DNA from: Monosporascus cannonballus
Lineage: Eukaryota > Ascomycota > Sordariomycetes > Xylariales
Reading direction: 5' to 3'
NCBI GenBank assembly: GCA_004154925.1
Contig: QJNS01000712.1
Coordinates: 25,802 to 89,801 of the forward strand
Length of the DNA stretch: 64,000 nucleotides
Position numbers and translations under genes: made by a program
Part shown: positions 33,355 to 46,099 of the stretch, one piece after another
How the letters are laid out: each line of letters starts with the position of its first letter
Position numbering within the stretch: position 1 is the stretch's first letter
The notes under the pieces: generated by a model
Told to the model about the DNA's origin: nothing
The model's input: the letters and a program-made list of their open reading frames with translations, nothing else
The model's database searches: none

Positions 33355-34896
33355 GAACGGGGATACTTGCGGGGTGAGCGGCTAGATCCGGCGTCTGCCC
33401 CAGAAACAGATTCCCCCCAGAGACTGGGGAGCAGCCACCCGCCCGCGTATAAGGATCTATCCCTGTTGTCGTAGACCCGAGGGACACTACATCTGGATCA
33501 ACAGTGGCTGCTGTGTATAAAGGAAGCATCATAAACGAGCGTGGCTGAATTATAAATATCAAGTCAATTCTTCCACGGGCATCCTATCTCGTGTACTAGG
33601 CTCCTGGAGAAGTACCATCGTCCCTGGCCCAAAACCCTTCGGGTGTAGGCTAGTCGTCGGGTACCCAATACCACCATAACCGCAGTCCTGACCCGCCAAG
33701 CCGTGTTATGCATACATATAGCTCGAGAGCGACAAATGGTTCACAAGGCGAGTTTCTGATGGAGCATGCTGGGTCACATTTGATGGTAAATCTATCCCTG
33801 ACACCGCTGCGTCATAATTGGGGGATATGGATGACATTCAGCTGATCGAAAAGGGGCCTTAGCTGGCTGTATCGTCCGGTCCGAGCCTCGGAGGAGTTGG
33901 TGACAACTTCGGTGCCGAATGGGTCCGGTAGCTCGGCCCATCTCTACAGCGAGGTACATACATAGTTGTCTAACAAGGGTTTTGGGATCGCTATGCCAAG
34001 AATTGCAATTCACATTGCCGTCTTAATAACGAGCAATCGAACAATAAATACAAACACCAACTGGAGGTAGTCTAAGCCGTGGATTGCAAGGACGAACCGA
34101 GCCAAAATCTCTCCTAGAGCCGAGAGACCTATTAGCTTTAAGCAACGTGTCTGGCCGTCACCGATTGCCTATAACAACAGTGCGTCTCAGGGCAGCGACT
34201 ATCTGCCAAGCCGCCGTTGTGGACCTCAGCAATAATTTCCACTCTACAGATGATGCCATGCCCAAAGACTGCGTAGACTCAACCCCTGTACAGGCGCCTC
34301 AATAGCTGTTGTCCGCGTGGTTTTCCTCGGCGGGCCGACATCTCCGTAGTAAGATTCTCTAGGCCGGAGACGGCTTGGCACGACCAAGGAGCCCCCTCAC
34401 GAGCCTTTCGCCTTGTATGGACGGAAGATTGGAGAGCGTCTTGGGGTGCGGGGAATTAGGCCTTATCCGGCCACCAGTCGACTAGGAACCCGGGGAACAG
34501 AGCATCGTACAGCGTTGGAGATGCGGCGGAAGGCCCACACTCTTAACTGAATCCTTTAGCTAGCCGAGCCGCAAGGTGTCGTCGCTATACACACCGTACG
34601 GAGACGGCCGGGCAGGGAGCAGGGCGAAATTCGATCCTGGATCCTGCAGGTTGCCCATTGGCGAATGGGCTGACGACCTTGGCAAAGCAGGGGAATAGAG
34701 AATGTCGGGAGATCATGACGTTGAGGACGCCGAATGATATTTGCAGATACTCTAAGTAAAATGGAATACCGACGAGTTACTCCTTCTTCTCCCCGTTGCT
34801 TTTCCCAGCGCCCTCTACCCTCTAGGATATCTTCGAGAGGCCGGGCCTGAGGAGCAATTTGAGTACGGCCTTCGACCGCTTCGAGGACAGACGAAG
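33355..34896. other. Intergenic region upstream of the beta-galactosidase
   Basis: 1.5 kb with short reading frames only. The first few hundred bases are BZZ1 3' flank; the end is the promoter of the GH35 gene. Nothing further recognised. Confidence 0.35.
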
Positions 34897-37800
34897 ATGT
34901 TGCTCTCCGGCTTGAGGTTGTTGCCTCTGCTGCCATTTGCCTGGGTAGGTGGTGTTGAAGGCAGAGCGGTCGACACTGCCGCTGCCGCTAAGGTAGAGAG
35001 CAGACGACAACAACAGAATATTGTAAGTGCTTACCAACCTGCCTCCCGACCACACCAACTGGAGGACTACCGCTGACTAGTGAACGCAGGTCACTTGGGA
35101 TGACAAGAGCCTGATGATCAATGGCGAAAGATTAATGATATTCAGCGCCGAAGTCCACCCCTTTAGGTAAGATACCTCGGGCTTCTACGAGATCGTTCGC
35201 CTAACCCGCCCACAGGCTCCCCGTTCCGAGCCTCTGGCTTGATGTGCTCCAGAAGATCAAGGCGATGGGATACACCTGTGTCTCATTTTACGTCGACTGG
35301 TTCCTGTTAGAAGGGAAGCAGGGCGAATTCCGAGCTGAGGGAATCTTCGACCTTGAGCCCTTCTTCGAGGCCGCGAAGCAAGCCGGATTATACCTATTGG
35401 CCGTGAGTTCCGCGACGTTTGTCTTCTGGGGTTCCCGTTCTCACAACGATGACAGCGTCCTGGTCCCTACATCAACGCTGAGGTCGCTGGTGGCGGCTTT
35501 CCGGGTTGGTTACAGCGTGTTCAGGGAAGACTGAGGACAAATGATGCAGCATATCTGGAGGCCACGGCCAAGTGAGTGACCCCGAATGCCGCTATTCAAG
35601 TAGATGGTGGATTGACACTTGGTCCTGTAGCTACTCGGCCAACATCGGCCGCATCATCGCCGAGGCCCAAATCACCAACGGCGGACCAGTCATCCTGTAC
35701 CAGCCAGAGAATGAATATCAGTCTTACCTCGACGGATACGAATTTCCGGACTATGAGTACTGGGAGAACGTCGACCGGCAATTCCGAGATGCTGGTATCG
35801 TTGTGCCGTCCATCAATAACGAAGCTCACATGAACGCCTATATCACCACGTCGACCCCTGCCAGCGTCAACATCTATGGCCACGACTCGTATCCGCTCGG
35901 GTTCGACTGCTTCAACCCGACGGTCTGGCCCGAAGACGGCATCCCTACCGACTGGTTGGAGTTGAATAATCAAATCGCCCCGGACTCGCCCTATACTCTT
36001 GTCGAGGTAAGTTTCATCCCTTTGTGGAAGCGGAGCATAGACTAAGACCTCGCAGTTCCAGGGTGGAGGCTTCCAACCGCCCGGAGGTGCTGGTTTCGAA
36101 GCCTGCTCGGAGCTGCTCAACCACGAATTCGAGCGTGTTATTTATAAGAACAACTACGCCGTCGGGGCTACAATCTTCAATATTTACATGGTAAGCACTT
36201 AATACTAACAGGTACACGCGAGAGGGCTCTGACAACGCCTTGGTAGACGTTCGGTGGCACTAACTGGGGTAACCTCGGCCACGCGGAGGGCTACAGTTCC
36301 TACGACTACGGCGCGCAGATCACCGAGGAGCGCCTGGTTTACCGGGAGAAATATAGCGAGATGAAACTCCAGGCCAACTTCTTCCATGTGTCGCCGGCCT
36401 ATTTAGTGGCTGACCGGTTCAACTCGTCGCTCGAATGGACGGATAATGAGGCTATCACCGTCACACCGGCAACCACGGACACTACTAAGTTCTACATTGC
36501 AAGGTCAGTTGGAGCTGTGCCCCCCGGGGTGTTAAACCACATGCTGAGTGCGACAGGCATACGCAATATGACTCGACCGAAACTGTCGCCTACCGTCTGA
36601 AGGTGCAGACTGTCAGGTTCGGCGACCTGACTGTTCCGCAACTGAGCGATAGCCTATACCTGACGCGTCGCGACTCCAAGATCCACGTCAGCGATTACCC
36701 CGTCGGTGACAAGAACCTGGTTTATTCGACGGCCGAGATTTTCACATGGTGAGCACACCTCGCCTTGGAGCGTCTGGCGTTGGCCTACTGATAGCCAGGA
36801 TCACAGGAAGAAATACAGTGACAAGACAGTGCTTGTCGTGTATGGTGGCCCGGATGAACACCACGAACTTGCGGTCGAAGGGCGTGGCAGTGATGACGAC
36901 GAAGTGGTCGAAGGATCAGATGTCACAGTTGAACAGAAAGACGGATACACGATTCTGGGTTGGGCGGTATCATCGGAACGAAAGGTTGTTCGTGTTCACG
37001 GCAACTTCTACGTCTATCTTCTTGGTGAGTTTCCGGCTCACGGCGGCTCCGAATGAAGATAGCTAACTACATTCAGATCGCAACGAGGCCTACAATTTTT
37101 GGGTGCCTCCAGAGCCAGCACATGTCGGCACATCGTCAGTCATCGTCAAGGCCGGGTATTTAATCCGCACCGTTGAGGTCGACGACGCAACGTTGAGCTT
37201 CGTCGGCGATGTTAACGCGACAACAACCATCGAAGTCATCGGAGGTGCTCCCGAAAAGCTTCGGACCCTCAACTTCAACGGTCGATCGTTGCCATTCGAG
37301 CAAGATGAACGCGGCGTCGTGACTGCCACGGTCAAGTTCCAGAAGCCGTGCTTCAAGGTCCCGTCTTCTTCTGGACTCAAGTGGAAGAAGATCGATGCGC
37401 TTCCGGAGCTGCATCCCGACTACTCGGACGATGCGTGGACTGCTGCCGATTTGGAGGAAACCCCTAACACGGCCTTCCCTGACCTTAGGACCCCGACGAG
37501 CTTGTATGCAGGCGACTACGGTTACCACACGAGAACTCTCATCTTCCGAGGCCATTTCACCGCAAACGGTGACGAGTCGACGTTCTTCATCCAGACCCAG
37601 GGCGGCATGGCGTTCGGCTCGTCCGTGTGGCTGGACGACAAGTTCATCGGCTCCTTCGTCGGCGACTCGACTTGGGAGTCGATCAACGCGAACAGCACGT
37701 ACGAGCTCCCGACCCTCGAGAAGGGGAGGCAGTACGTCTTCACCGTCGTCATCGACAACATGGGGCTCAACAACAACTACGTCATCCCGGAGGAGAAGCA

Positions 37801-38386
37801 GAAGATCCCCCGCGGCATCCTGGACTACGAGCTCGAGGGCCATCCCAAGTCGGACGTCAGCTGGAAGCTCACCGGCAACCTCGGCGGCGAGGACTACCTC
37901 GACAAGGACCGCGGCCCGCTCAACGAGGGCGGCCTCTTCGTCGAGCGGCAGGGCTACCACCTCCCGGCGGCGCCCACGGGAGACTGGGCCGACAGCGAGG
38001 GGCCCACGGAGGGGCTCTCCGAGCCCGGCATCGCCTACTACGCCACGTCGTTCGACCTCAACCTGCCCGCGGGCTACGACATCCCCATCTCGTTCGAGTT
38101 CGTCAACGCGACGGCCGCGGCCTACCGGGCCCAGATCTTCGTCAACGGATACCAGTTCGGCACCTACATGCACCACATCGGCCCGCAGACCAGGTATCCC
38201 GTCCCGCAGGGGATCCTGAATTACCGCGGCACCAACTACCTCGGCGTCACGCTGTGGGCCATGGAGGAGGAGGGCGCCAAGGTCGAGGGTTTCGAGATCA
38301 GGGTCGGCATGGTGACGGCTACGGGCTACGGAAACATCGAGATGGCGCCGACCCCGGCGTGGGAGAGGAGGGAGGGCGCATATTGA
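34897..38386 (+). CDS. Secreted GH35 beta-galactosidase
   Basis: Ten exons: 34897-35022, 35090-35166, 35216-35402, 35456-35571, 35631-36006, 36056-36190, 36247-36503, 36557-36748, 36807-37024, 37077-38386; 997 residues with every junction in frame. The N-terminus has a signal-peptide-like hydrophobic stretch. The catalytic barrel includes [33 protein letters not shown], the acid/base Glu197 in QPENEY and the nucleophile Glu294 in VEFQGGG, spaced as in fungal LacA enzymes (97 residues). [11 protein letters not shown] and the C-terminal beta-galactosidase domains follow. The enzyme removes terminal beta-galactose from oligosaccharides and plant galactans outside the cell. Length is normal for the family (about 1000). 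Introns are 48-75 bp. The last exon is strikingly GC-rich compared with the first nine. Confidence 0.95.
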
Positions 38387-39641
38387 TTAGCTAGGAGAGC
38401 CTCCGGGCAGCGGGGTAGTCGATAATGATACGATTGGCTTCGGCCTGAATTTCACAAATCTGGGCTTGGAAGCTGTGAAACGGGGCATCGTAGAGGAAAC
38501 ATTCCCGGTATGTTTCCTATACAAGAAACAGTGCTCTCCAGTATATAATCAGATAATCTGATGCGGCTGTCTCGATTATCTAAGTTGTATTCGCTCCGCG
38601 CGAACAGAATTCCTCGCTTCGTAGCCAGGTAAAGTAGGAGACAGCGATGCGGCACCACGCAGCCCCAACAATACAGACTCAGGGATTGGAATCCTGGTTC
38701 ATTCATACACCAGATACCCCAACCTGCGACGCCAGTACCGACGTAATTGGCTAGGAACGCCCAAGCATCCCGGTTGAGCTCTGGCTTAACATATAGGTCC
38801 CAGGATGTAAATAGGGGCCGCAAGTAATGTGAAGGGCATAGTACCAAGGCAATAGCCGTAATCCATGGGGTTCAGCGGTGCTCCTGATATCTCTTAGCTT
38901 CATCAAACTATCAGTGGACGGTTTGCTTTAGGGACATATTGCTTGGATCTATTGCTTAAATCATACAACAAGTCTAACACAAAAGAACTTGAGCATTTGC
39001 TAGCCGAAGTGCTGTATAAAGGAATGTTTAATACCGAGTAGGGCGGTTATCAGTTGAAGGTGAATCTTCCCGGCCCCCCCCTTCCCCCCCTCTTCCCCAC
39101 TTTTTTTGTGAAGCCGTGTATATCGGTCTTTGAGACCATCATATGACTTTTTGGAAGCCTGCGTTGCTAGGGAGATATATAGTCATTGAAAATGATACAG
39201 TGCAGAGTGGGAGGCAGAATGAATAACCTAGGAGGCGGTTCCGTTGCACAGGTATTGAATACATGACCATCAATGCCTGCCTCGCCTCTAGTCATCTGGG
39301 GCGGAAGCCCCATACATATACACGAAACGCCCTCGTTGGCGGATTACTGGGACCCCAGAAGAGGCATCCACAGTGTCTCCTGACATCCTGAAGGTCAAAA
39401 CGGGTGGTGATGAGAGCTGCCATCGAAATCGAAGCTCGAACACCCGAGGCCTAGAGAATCGCCACTACTATAGTCATGCCCTGGTTTGCTACAACATGCT
39501 ACAAGACGCGAGGAAAGCGGGGGGACGGGATGTACTCATTTTGTTCGTTAAACTTACATATGGGCGAAAATTTCCAGAAGCAAACGGGGCCAACTGGATC
39601 CATTCCCATCTTATGACTAAAGAATAAGTGTAGAGACTCAG
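38387..39641. other. Intergenic region
   Basis: 1.25 kb with no supported gene; C-rich runs near 39070-39095. A 131-codon minus-strand frame (38452-38847) has no recognisable motif. Confidence 0.35.
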
Positions 39642-40648
39642 CTAACATTCGTAGTTGGTGATAGCTCGGTCGAATTCCGATTCGAGGCAGAGGCTACTGT
39701 CCATCGAATCCTCGGCGTCGTTCCGCCTACCACATCCTACGAACTTGTGCTAGGCGGGAGCTTTCTCCAAGAGACGGAGACGTTCACGAAGCATACATAC
39801 AGGGAGTCTTCTCTACCGTAGGTCGCTTGTCGCTGAACCCGATTGGGAGCCATCAAGAGTAGATGCGTGGTTACTTATATGGCACTGAGTGCCTGGCGGT
39901 GCCGGATACGGGCTCAGATATCATGGTGATGTCTCGCGGTTATGCCGAGAAACAGGGTCCGAAGGTCCACAAAGCAGCAGCTCCATCGACCGAAGGTCCA
40001 GTTTGTTGACGGCTCGATAGCAATGATTAATAGCCTAATTAGAGGCGTGAGCTGGCCATTACGGCGCGGCAAAGCACCAATCAAATGCGATTTCCACATC
40101 ATCAGGGGGCTCCCCGTGAGAGTAATCCTTAGCAGCGCGCTGGTTGATGAAACAACGTACTCTCGAGGTACAGTGATTGCCTCGCGTAACTCGGGCCGCG
40201 GGGTGGGCACTTTGGCATATCTGGCATCCCCTCGTCGAACGGTGTCGGGGGGGAAATCCGTTCTTTCTCGGAGAGCTACATAGAGGACAGTTAGTGGTAC
40301 CGATGGTATTTCATAGCCCGTTACGGGTAATGCAGACGATAGTAATAAGCGCGCAGTGACTTCCGCAAGGTCTTTCACGCCGCAGAAGGTCGACCGGGAA
40401 CGAGCCAGGCGGGATGAAATCCAAGATATGATACCCCAGTTTCCGGTGCCTCTGCAAGCCGACGAACAAGCCGCGGAAATCAGAAGACAGGGTCCGTGGA
40501 ACGAGCTCTGGAGACAGCATCGAGAGAATAACAGCTGTCCGAACCCATCGCCTGGATCGTCCTCGCTCGAAAACCCAGCTGGGCCTACCTCTTCAAACTG
40601 TTTGACCCGAGCTATCAGTCGCGCAGTCAGATTAGTATCAGGGGTTTG
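39642..40648 (+). pseudogene. Relic of a retropepsin-like aspartic protease-domain gene
   Basis: Several separate frames on the plus strand read as pieces of one fungal gene family. 39642-39821 reads VVGDSSVEFRFEAEA...ELVLGGSFLQETETF and then stops. 39869-39950 reads AVPDTGSDIMVMSRGYAEKQG with the DTGS active-site motif (39905-39919). About 39990-40170, in another frame, reads KVQFVDGSIAMINSL...CDFHIIRGLPVRVILS. 40386-40560, again reframed, reads KVDRERARRDEIQDMI...WNELWRQHREN. The order DTGSD, QF-DGS, CDFH---LPVDV-L and ERARRDEI is that of a repeated fungal protein family with retropepsin-like folds. At least two frameshifts and a stop make it non-functional. Whether it came from a mobile element or a cellular gene is unclear. 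Confidence 0.72.
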
Positions 40649-43058
40649 AGCGCCGGCACAGAAATATCCACACAAGCAGGGATGGTGTCTTTTGGGAAAA
40701 GATGGCTACGGGGCCCAAGTCTCGGACTTGGTCTTCGTCATATGGCTCATTGAATTTGGACTCAGAGAGTAGGAGCTTAGCCGGATACTGTTGTTATAAA
40801 AGAGGATATTTCAGGACGCGTTAGCCCGCACGAGCTCTAAGACGAATTCCTAGATTATACTTATATCCTCTCAATGCATACGGCATTGCACAGATCGTAA
40901 GCAGGACAACCAGCCTATAAGCTTCAAATTCTGTATGGATCTGCTGATGGTGATTGGAACGGAATTTGTTTCGTACAGTAGCTACTGTGATGGGACGAAC
41001 GGTGTAGATTCGAGCAATTACCGGATATTTCGTTTCAGGGTTTCCATTTTCTTCTCTTCTTTTACTTCTCTTGATCCACTTGCATCCGATGCCTTGCAAG
41101 CCGTTGGCATCTAGATGCCTCAAGTGTGATTGGCAACATTTCAGTTGGACCAGGGCATCTTCACGTAGAAGCCTGTGAAAAAGCGTCATATAAGGGAGAG
41201 ATTTGGATTGGCTCACATACACGCGGCATGTGTCTTGGCATTTAAGGCTCATTCCCACTTTTTGCAGGGTATGGCCAGGGATCGTTACGAATGCCTGTTC
41301 TTGGCGGCCGATCCCCAACCCGCTAGCTGGAGAAATAGATGCGGGCCAAGCGGAAAGGCAACGATGCCAAGATCTTGTCAATGACCAGTGGGCGACATTG
41401 AGACCTGGAAAAATTTCAAGTTTTGAGTCGGTGATAGGGTGCCGTGCCGAAATTCTTCTTCTGACATGTCGGTAGCTTGCTCACGGGGTATCAGTAGGCG
41501 ATACGATACGATCTTCAAGAGTCAACAGGGGCAAGTTGTATTAACCATGCCAAGCTATCCAACGATAGATACCCACTTGATGAGCCGGGGCCAAAATGAC
41601 GACATTACAAGCGACAACTCTTTAGACAAACCGCGGGTCGGTTGCCCATGTTTTTGAAGAAGGAAACGTGTTTGAATTCTTTACTGAAGGCTAGACAATT
41701 GGCACCTAAACAAGTAGGTACCTATGTCCATGTGTACTCGGTGCTGTACTTCGCATGCAGTGTACTGTATACGATATGTGTATTACCTCGTAACGCGGCA
41801 AGCCCAAGAGCCTAAGCCTAACTATAGTAGGTGATAGCATTCGTGGCAGTGCTGTGTTGATAGGCCTTGGAGGTCGGTGGATACGAGCGATGAGCCTGAT
41901 GGCCCCCGTCGCGTTACTCAGCACGGCTAATAACAGTTGAAACGGTCCGGTCAGAGACGGGGACGATCTGTGGTTGACGAACAAGAATGGTTGAATGAGT
42001 GTGCGAAGACATTAAATATGATCTTCAGAAGCCGGCCGAGTTACGGTGAAGATTAAATCTGTGACATGTTTGACCGGGTGTGCTACTTTAGTGCCTGAGA
42101 TGAAATGTAATACCGATATTATTACTTCTGGGGTGATCTTCAGGAAGATTGGGAGCTGCGCCTTGTCTCCGTGTTCCTGTACACACACGGCAGAATGTTC
42201 CTCGAACTGGAACAGAACGCGTAAGGGAGTGGGGTTCCTAAGCCGGGATTATTCTTAGGTAGTGGGTAGCTGTGGATGGTAGTCGGGGATCTCCTTGTCG
42301 ACACCCCCACCCGTGCCCTCAAAGTTCTTATAGATTATACCATAGTAGACATGTACCTACCTGAGTCGGTCCATTTGCCCAGAGAAAACGAGAGGCTGGC
42401 TGGCAATCCCAAGACAAGCACTGTCGTCTTGGAAATGTAAAAAGGCAGGTTATACGTAATTCAGAACTTGTATTAGGCATGGTAAGCAAACCAATAGCAT
42501 CTTGAATGGTGGCTACGCCCAATCTCGGTTTCCTGGATTTCAAGTTGCCATTGGTCGACGTTCCGTCCTTCAAATTTTTGTGTCTCCTCCCGCGAAGTAG
42601 TACTTCGTAGATGAAACTTAGCTAGAGAAGGTACCTGGCTCTATATATCCGCCTCCATCAGCTATTGATCAATTAACACCATCCCCCCCTGCACCTTGCC
42701 TTAGCGCCCCTCTACGGTCATGCCCGCGACTCCCCCTTTCGTTGCCCAGTTCTCATATCTACCAGTCCGGCCTTCCTTTTAATTGACCAAGCGAGTTTCT
42801 CACCTTGAAATCCAGAGTTCCTTCTCCCGGTTTCTAAACTTCCGACCTGTTACTTTTTCTTTTTGCCACAAGCAACTCACTCGTTATTGTTGCTTTCTAT
42901 TTTCTTATTAGACGCCTTTTTCTAGTTCGACCGCTATCGGATCTCTTATCCCCCCGACTCTGCATCCCTCATTCACTCGGGGGTGCGTTTAATCATCTAC
43001 CCGTTTAGTGCACCATCCATCACACAAAAGAATTTTGACCAGTCGATCCGCCGTCAAC
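40649..43058. other. Intergenic region and GH72 gene promoter
   Basis: 2.4 kb without a supported gene. A 186-codon minus-strand frame (40821-41381) has no recognisable domain. The last 400 bp (about 42640-43058) are strongly pyrimidine-rich with CT tracts, typical of promoters and leaders of well-expressed fungal genes. Confidence 0.4.
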
Positions 43059-44531
43059 ATGCGTTCTCTCGCTCTCGCCTCCGCATTGGCGGCTCTGAGC
43101 GTCGTGCATGCGGGACCTACCGCTACCGAGAAGGAGCTGCCCCGGCGGGCGGATCCTCTCCCGACTGTTACGGCGTCCGGCAATGCGTTCTTCGCTGGTG
43201 ACCGGCGATTCTACGTTCGAGGCATCGACTACCAGCCTGGCGGGTCTTCCAAGAATATTGACCCTCTGGCCGACACCAATATCTGCGGCCGAGATATTCC
43301 CAAATTCAGGGAGCTGGGTGTGAACACTATTCGAGTCTACTCGGTCGACAACCATCGCGACCACACGGAATGCATGAATATGCTGAATGACGCCGGCATC
43401 TACCTGGTGCTCGATGTCAACAGCCCGAGCTATTCAATTAGACGCGACAGGCCCGCCCCGTCATACAACGCTGAGTACCTCCAGGCTGTCTTCGCCACTA
43501 TCGATGAGTTTCAGAAGTACGACAACACGCTAGCTTTCTTCTCCGGAAACGAGGTTATCAACCATGATGAGGGTTCTACGAGAACCGCCCCATACGTCAA
43601 GGCCACCACTCGGGACATGAGACAGTATATAGTTGAGCGTGGCTACCGCAGGATCCCTGTGGGCTACTCTGCTGCTGATGTTAGCGATAACCGTATGCAG
43701 ACGGCTCACTATTTCAACTGCGGCAGCGAATTTGAGCGCAGTGATTTCTTCGCCTTCGTGAGTATGCCCGTGTGATACTTTTATCTATCCCAGCTAACAT
43801 CTTCCCGCAGAATGACTACTCTTGGTGCTCTCCATCCAATTTCAGAACTGCGGGATGGGACCAGAAGGTCCGGAACTTCACCGGATATGGTCTCCCGATC
43901 TTCCTGTCTGAGTGGGGCTGCATTACAAACGGCCGCGACTTCAGGGAGATGGAAGCTTTGATGAGCGATGATATGACTTCGGTTTACTCGGGTGGTTTGA
44001 TGTATGAGTACAGTATGGAGGAGAACAATTATGGTATCGTCGAGCTCGACGGCGGCAGCGTTGAGGAGCTCGATGAGTTCTCTGAAATGGCCTCGGCGTT
44101 CTCTCAATACCCGGCCCCCACTGGTGATGGCGGTTTTACATCTACCACCAACTCGGTGGAATGCCCCACGACCGACTCTGTCTGGGACCTTGGCGACTGG
44201 GGTTCGTCTGCTCTCCCAGCCATGCCCACGGATGCTCTCAGGGTGAGTTGCAAGTAAATTTATAACCACAACGGACGTACGCTGACTGTTGGACTAGTAT
44301 ATGTCTGAAGGTGCTGGTGAGGGTCCCGGTTTGGACGGACCTGGTTCTCAGAACTCTGGAGACGGTAAACACGAAACAGCCGGTGCTAGCGCGGGCTCGC
44401 CTACTTCCACAGCCAATCCCGAGGACTCCGGAAACGCTGGCGCACGCGGAGTTCCTCCCGTTGACGGTGCAATCTTTGCTATCACCGGCGTGGTTACTTT
44501 CTTCACAGTCGTCGGCACCCTGCTCTTGTAA
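43059..44531 (+). CDS. GPI-anchored GH72 1,3-beta-glucanosyltransferase (Gel/Gas type)
   Basis: Three exons: 43059-43757, 43811-44242, 44298-44531; 454 residues. Signal peptide MRSLALASALAALSVVHA is followed by the GH72 barrel: FYVRGIDYQPGG, NTIRVYSVDN, YLVLDVNSP, the acid/base Glu165 in FFSGNEVIN and the nucleophile Glu267 in IFLSEWGC. It ends in a Ser/Gly-rich linker and a GPI signal (hydrophobic tail AIFAITGVVTFFTVVGTLLL after small residues around GNAGA). The enzyme cuts and rejoins beta-1,3-glucan chains at the plasma membrane and builds the cell wall. There is no X8/CBM43 cysteine module after the barrel, which places it with Gel1-like rather than Gas1/Gel4-like members. The pyrimidine-rich leader fits strong expression. 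Confidence 0.95.
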
Positions 44532-46099
44532 GGAGTTATTTTAATATTGCGACGCATAAAAGAGTGTAGCCATGTGGATCTTGGCAAGATCGCGCGGCTG
44601 GGACTGGTTTAATCGGCATTTCAGCAGGAACTTTTGGACGGGCAAAAGCGCCAGAAATGATTGGTTGAGACTTGGGTGTCGTGCCGTCCACCCCACCAAT
44701 ACGTGACATAATTCCGTGCACTTGAGGGTTGCGGACCAGCCGTTTAGGTCAGGGCAGCATTTGTTACTGATCACGATACGCATGCATATACGCACATAGG
44801 GGGGAGATGACTTTCGCGCAATAGAGATTTTGACTTTTGTTCTCCAGGGAGCGCCGGTAAATGGGGCAGGATGGCAGGATCTCTTTTGGTTCCAGCTTAC
44901 GGGAACGACGGATCGGCTTGCCCCTGCCGGGCGGGCTGTCCGTGCTTCCTTTGTGATGATTAATCGAGTACATATTCGTAATTGACTTTATTATTCCTCG
45001 GCGTTCCGCTTCCGGTCCCAGAAGGGTCCTGCCAGTTCTTACACATGCCGTCCGTATGTGATAGAAATCTAACCTTGTCGTCTAAGGGTGTGTGTCGTTT
45101 TGAAGCAACCCTGGTGGCGTCGAGTTAGTCAGCTTCCTACAACAGGTCAGCGGCGCATGCATGAGACTGAAAAGCACGACAGCGGAACCGGCTTCCTGCA
45201 GAGAGCAACTTGACCCCTCGTTGACATAATATTACTTTTACCTCGACGAGGTGGCCCACAGCTGGCTCCTTGACCACCCCCCGTAGGGATTACCTATACA
45301 GGCAGAGAGAGACTCGGGGAATCGATCTAGTCTCTAGTCCAGAGGCAGTACTCTGGAATGATGCGTGTCCACCAGAGGTTTGTCACGAAGAGCGGCTTCC
45401 AAAATCCACCGTGATTCGCTGCGTGATGGCTCACGCCGCTTGGGAAGTGAGGAGGTTCACATACCCAGCTAGTCAGCCAGCCATCCCGGATCAATCTCAT
45501 GGTGGCAAGTGGGTGGAAGGGGTGATAATAGACAGATGAAGGGGGCCGGTTCAGGGGTTGGCGCCTACGAAGTACGTGATGAGCTATTAGAAGGGGGCCT
45601 TGCATGCGTGCGTACTTTGGATAATGGAGCGAAATATAGGCTGAGAAAGAGGGAAGCCGTTAATGCGTCGTGGGCTGCGCCAGTTGAGGGTGCTGGAGGC
45701 CATCAAATGAGGTCCACGCTTCTGGGATGTAAGTGAAGTACGTGTGATACTCACTGGCCGGGGACACCATGGATTGAACGCGATCGAACAAAGACGATTA
45801 GTGTATTAAAGCTTCAGCAGTCTCCTCAACTCCTTTCGTATATCCCTGTGAGATGAATTGCATGGCTGCCATATCCGCTGGCAATGCTGCCATCACTACA
45901 CGTCTCTCCCATCATTACTCCTTTTGGTCTTTGTTTAGAAATAATGCATCTAGTCTAACCATTAAGGACATGCTCCTAGACGATCTAGGGCACAATTACT
46001 ATCTACGTCGCCACCGTTGCCCCCGTTACCAACATCGTCTTATGCCAAAAGAAAACCCCTTCGCCTGTCTCGCCAACACCATGATGTAAAGAACATACA
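44532..46099. other. Convergent intergenic region
   Basis: 1.57 kb between the 3' ends of the GH72 and But2-type genes. No gene or RNA recognised; frames are short. Confidence 0.35.

Noticed and set aside
37160..38176. 338-codon minus-strand frame opposite the beta-galactosidase
   Set aside because: Shadow of the strongly GC-biased GH35 exon; Val/Arg/Glu-rich with no domain.
38452..38847. 131-codon minus-strand reading frame downstream of the beta-galactosidase
   Set aside because: No motif found and the residue mix looks random.
40821..41381. 186-codon minus-strand reading frame
   Set aside because: No recognisable motif; composition and residue mix look random.
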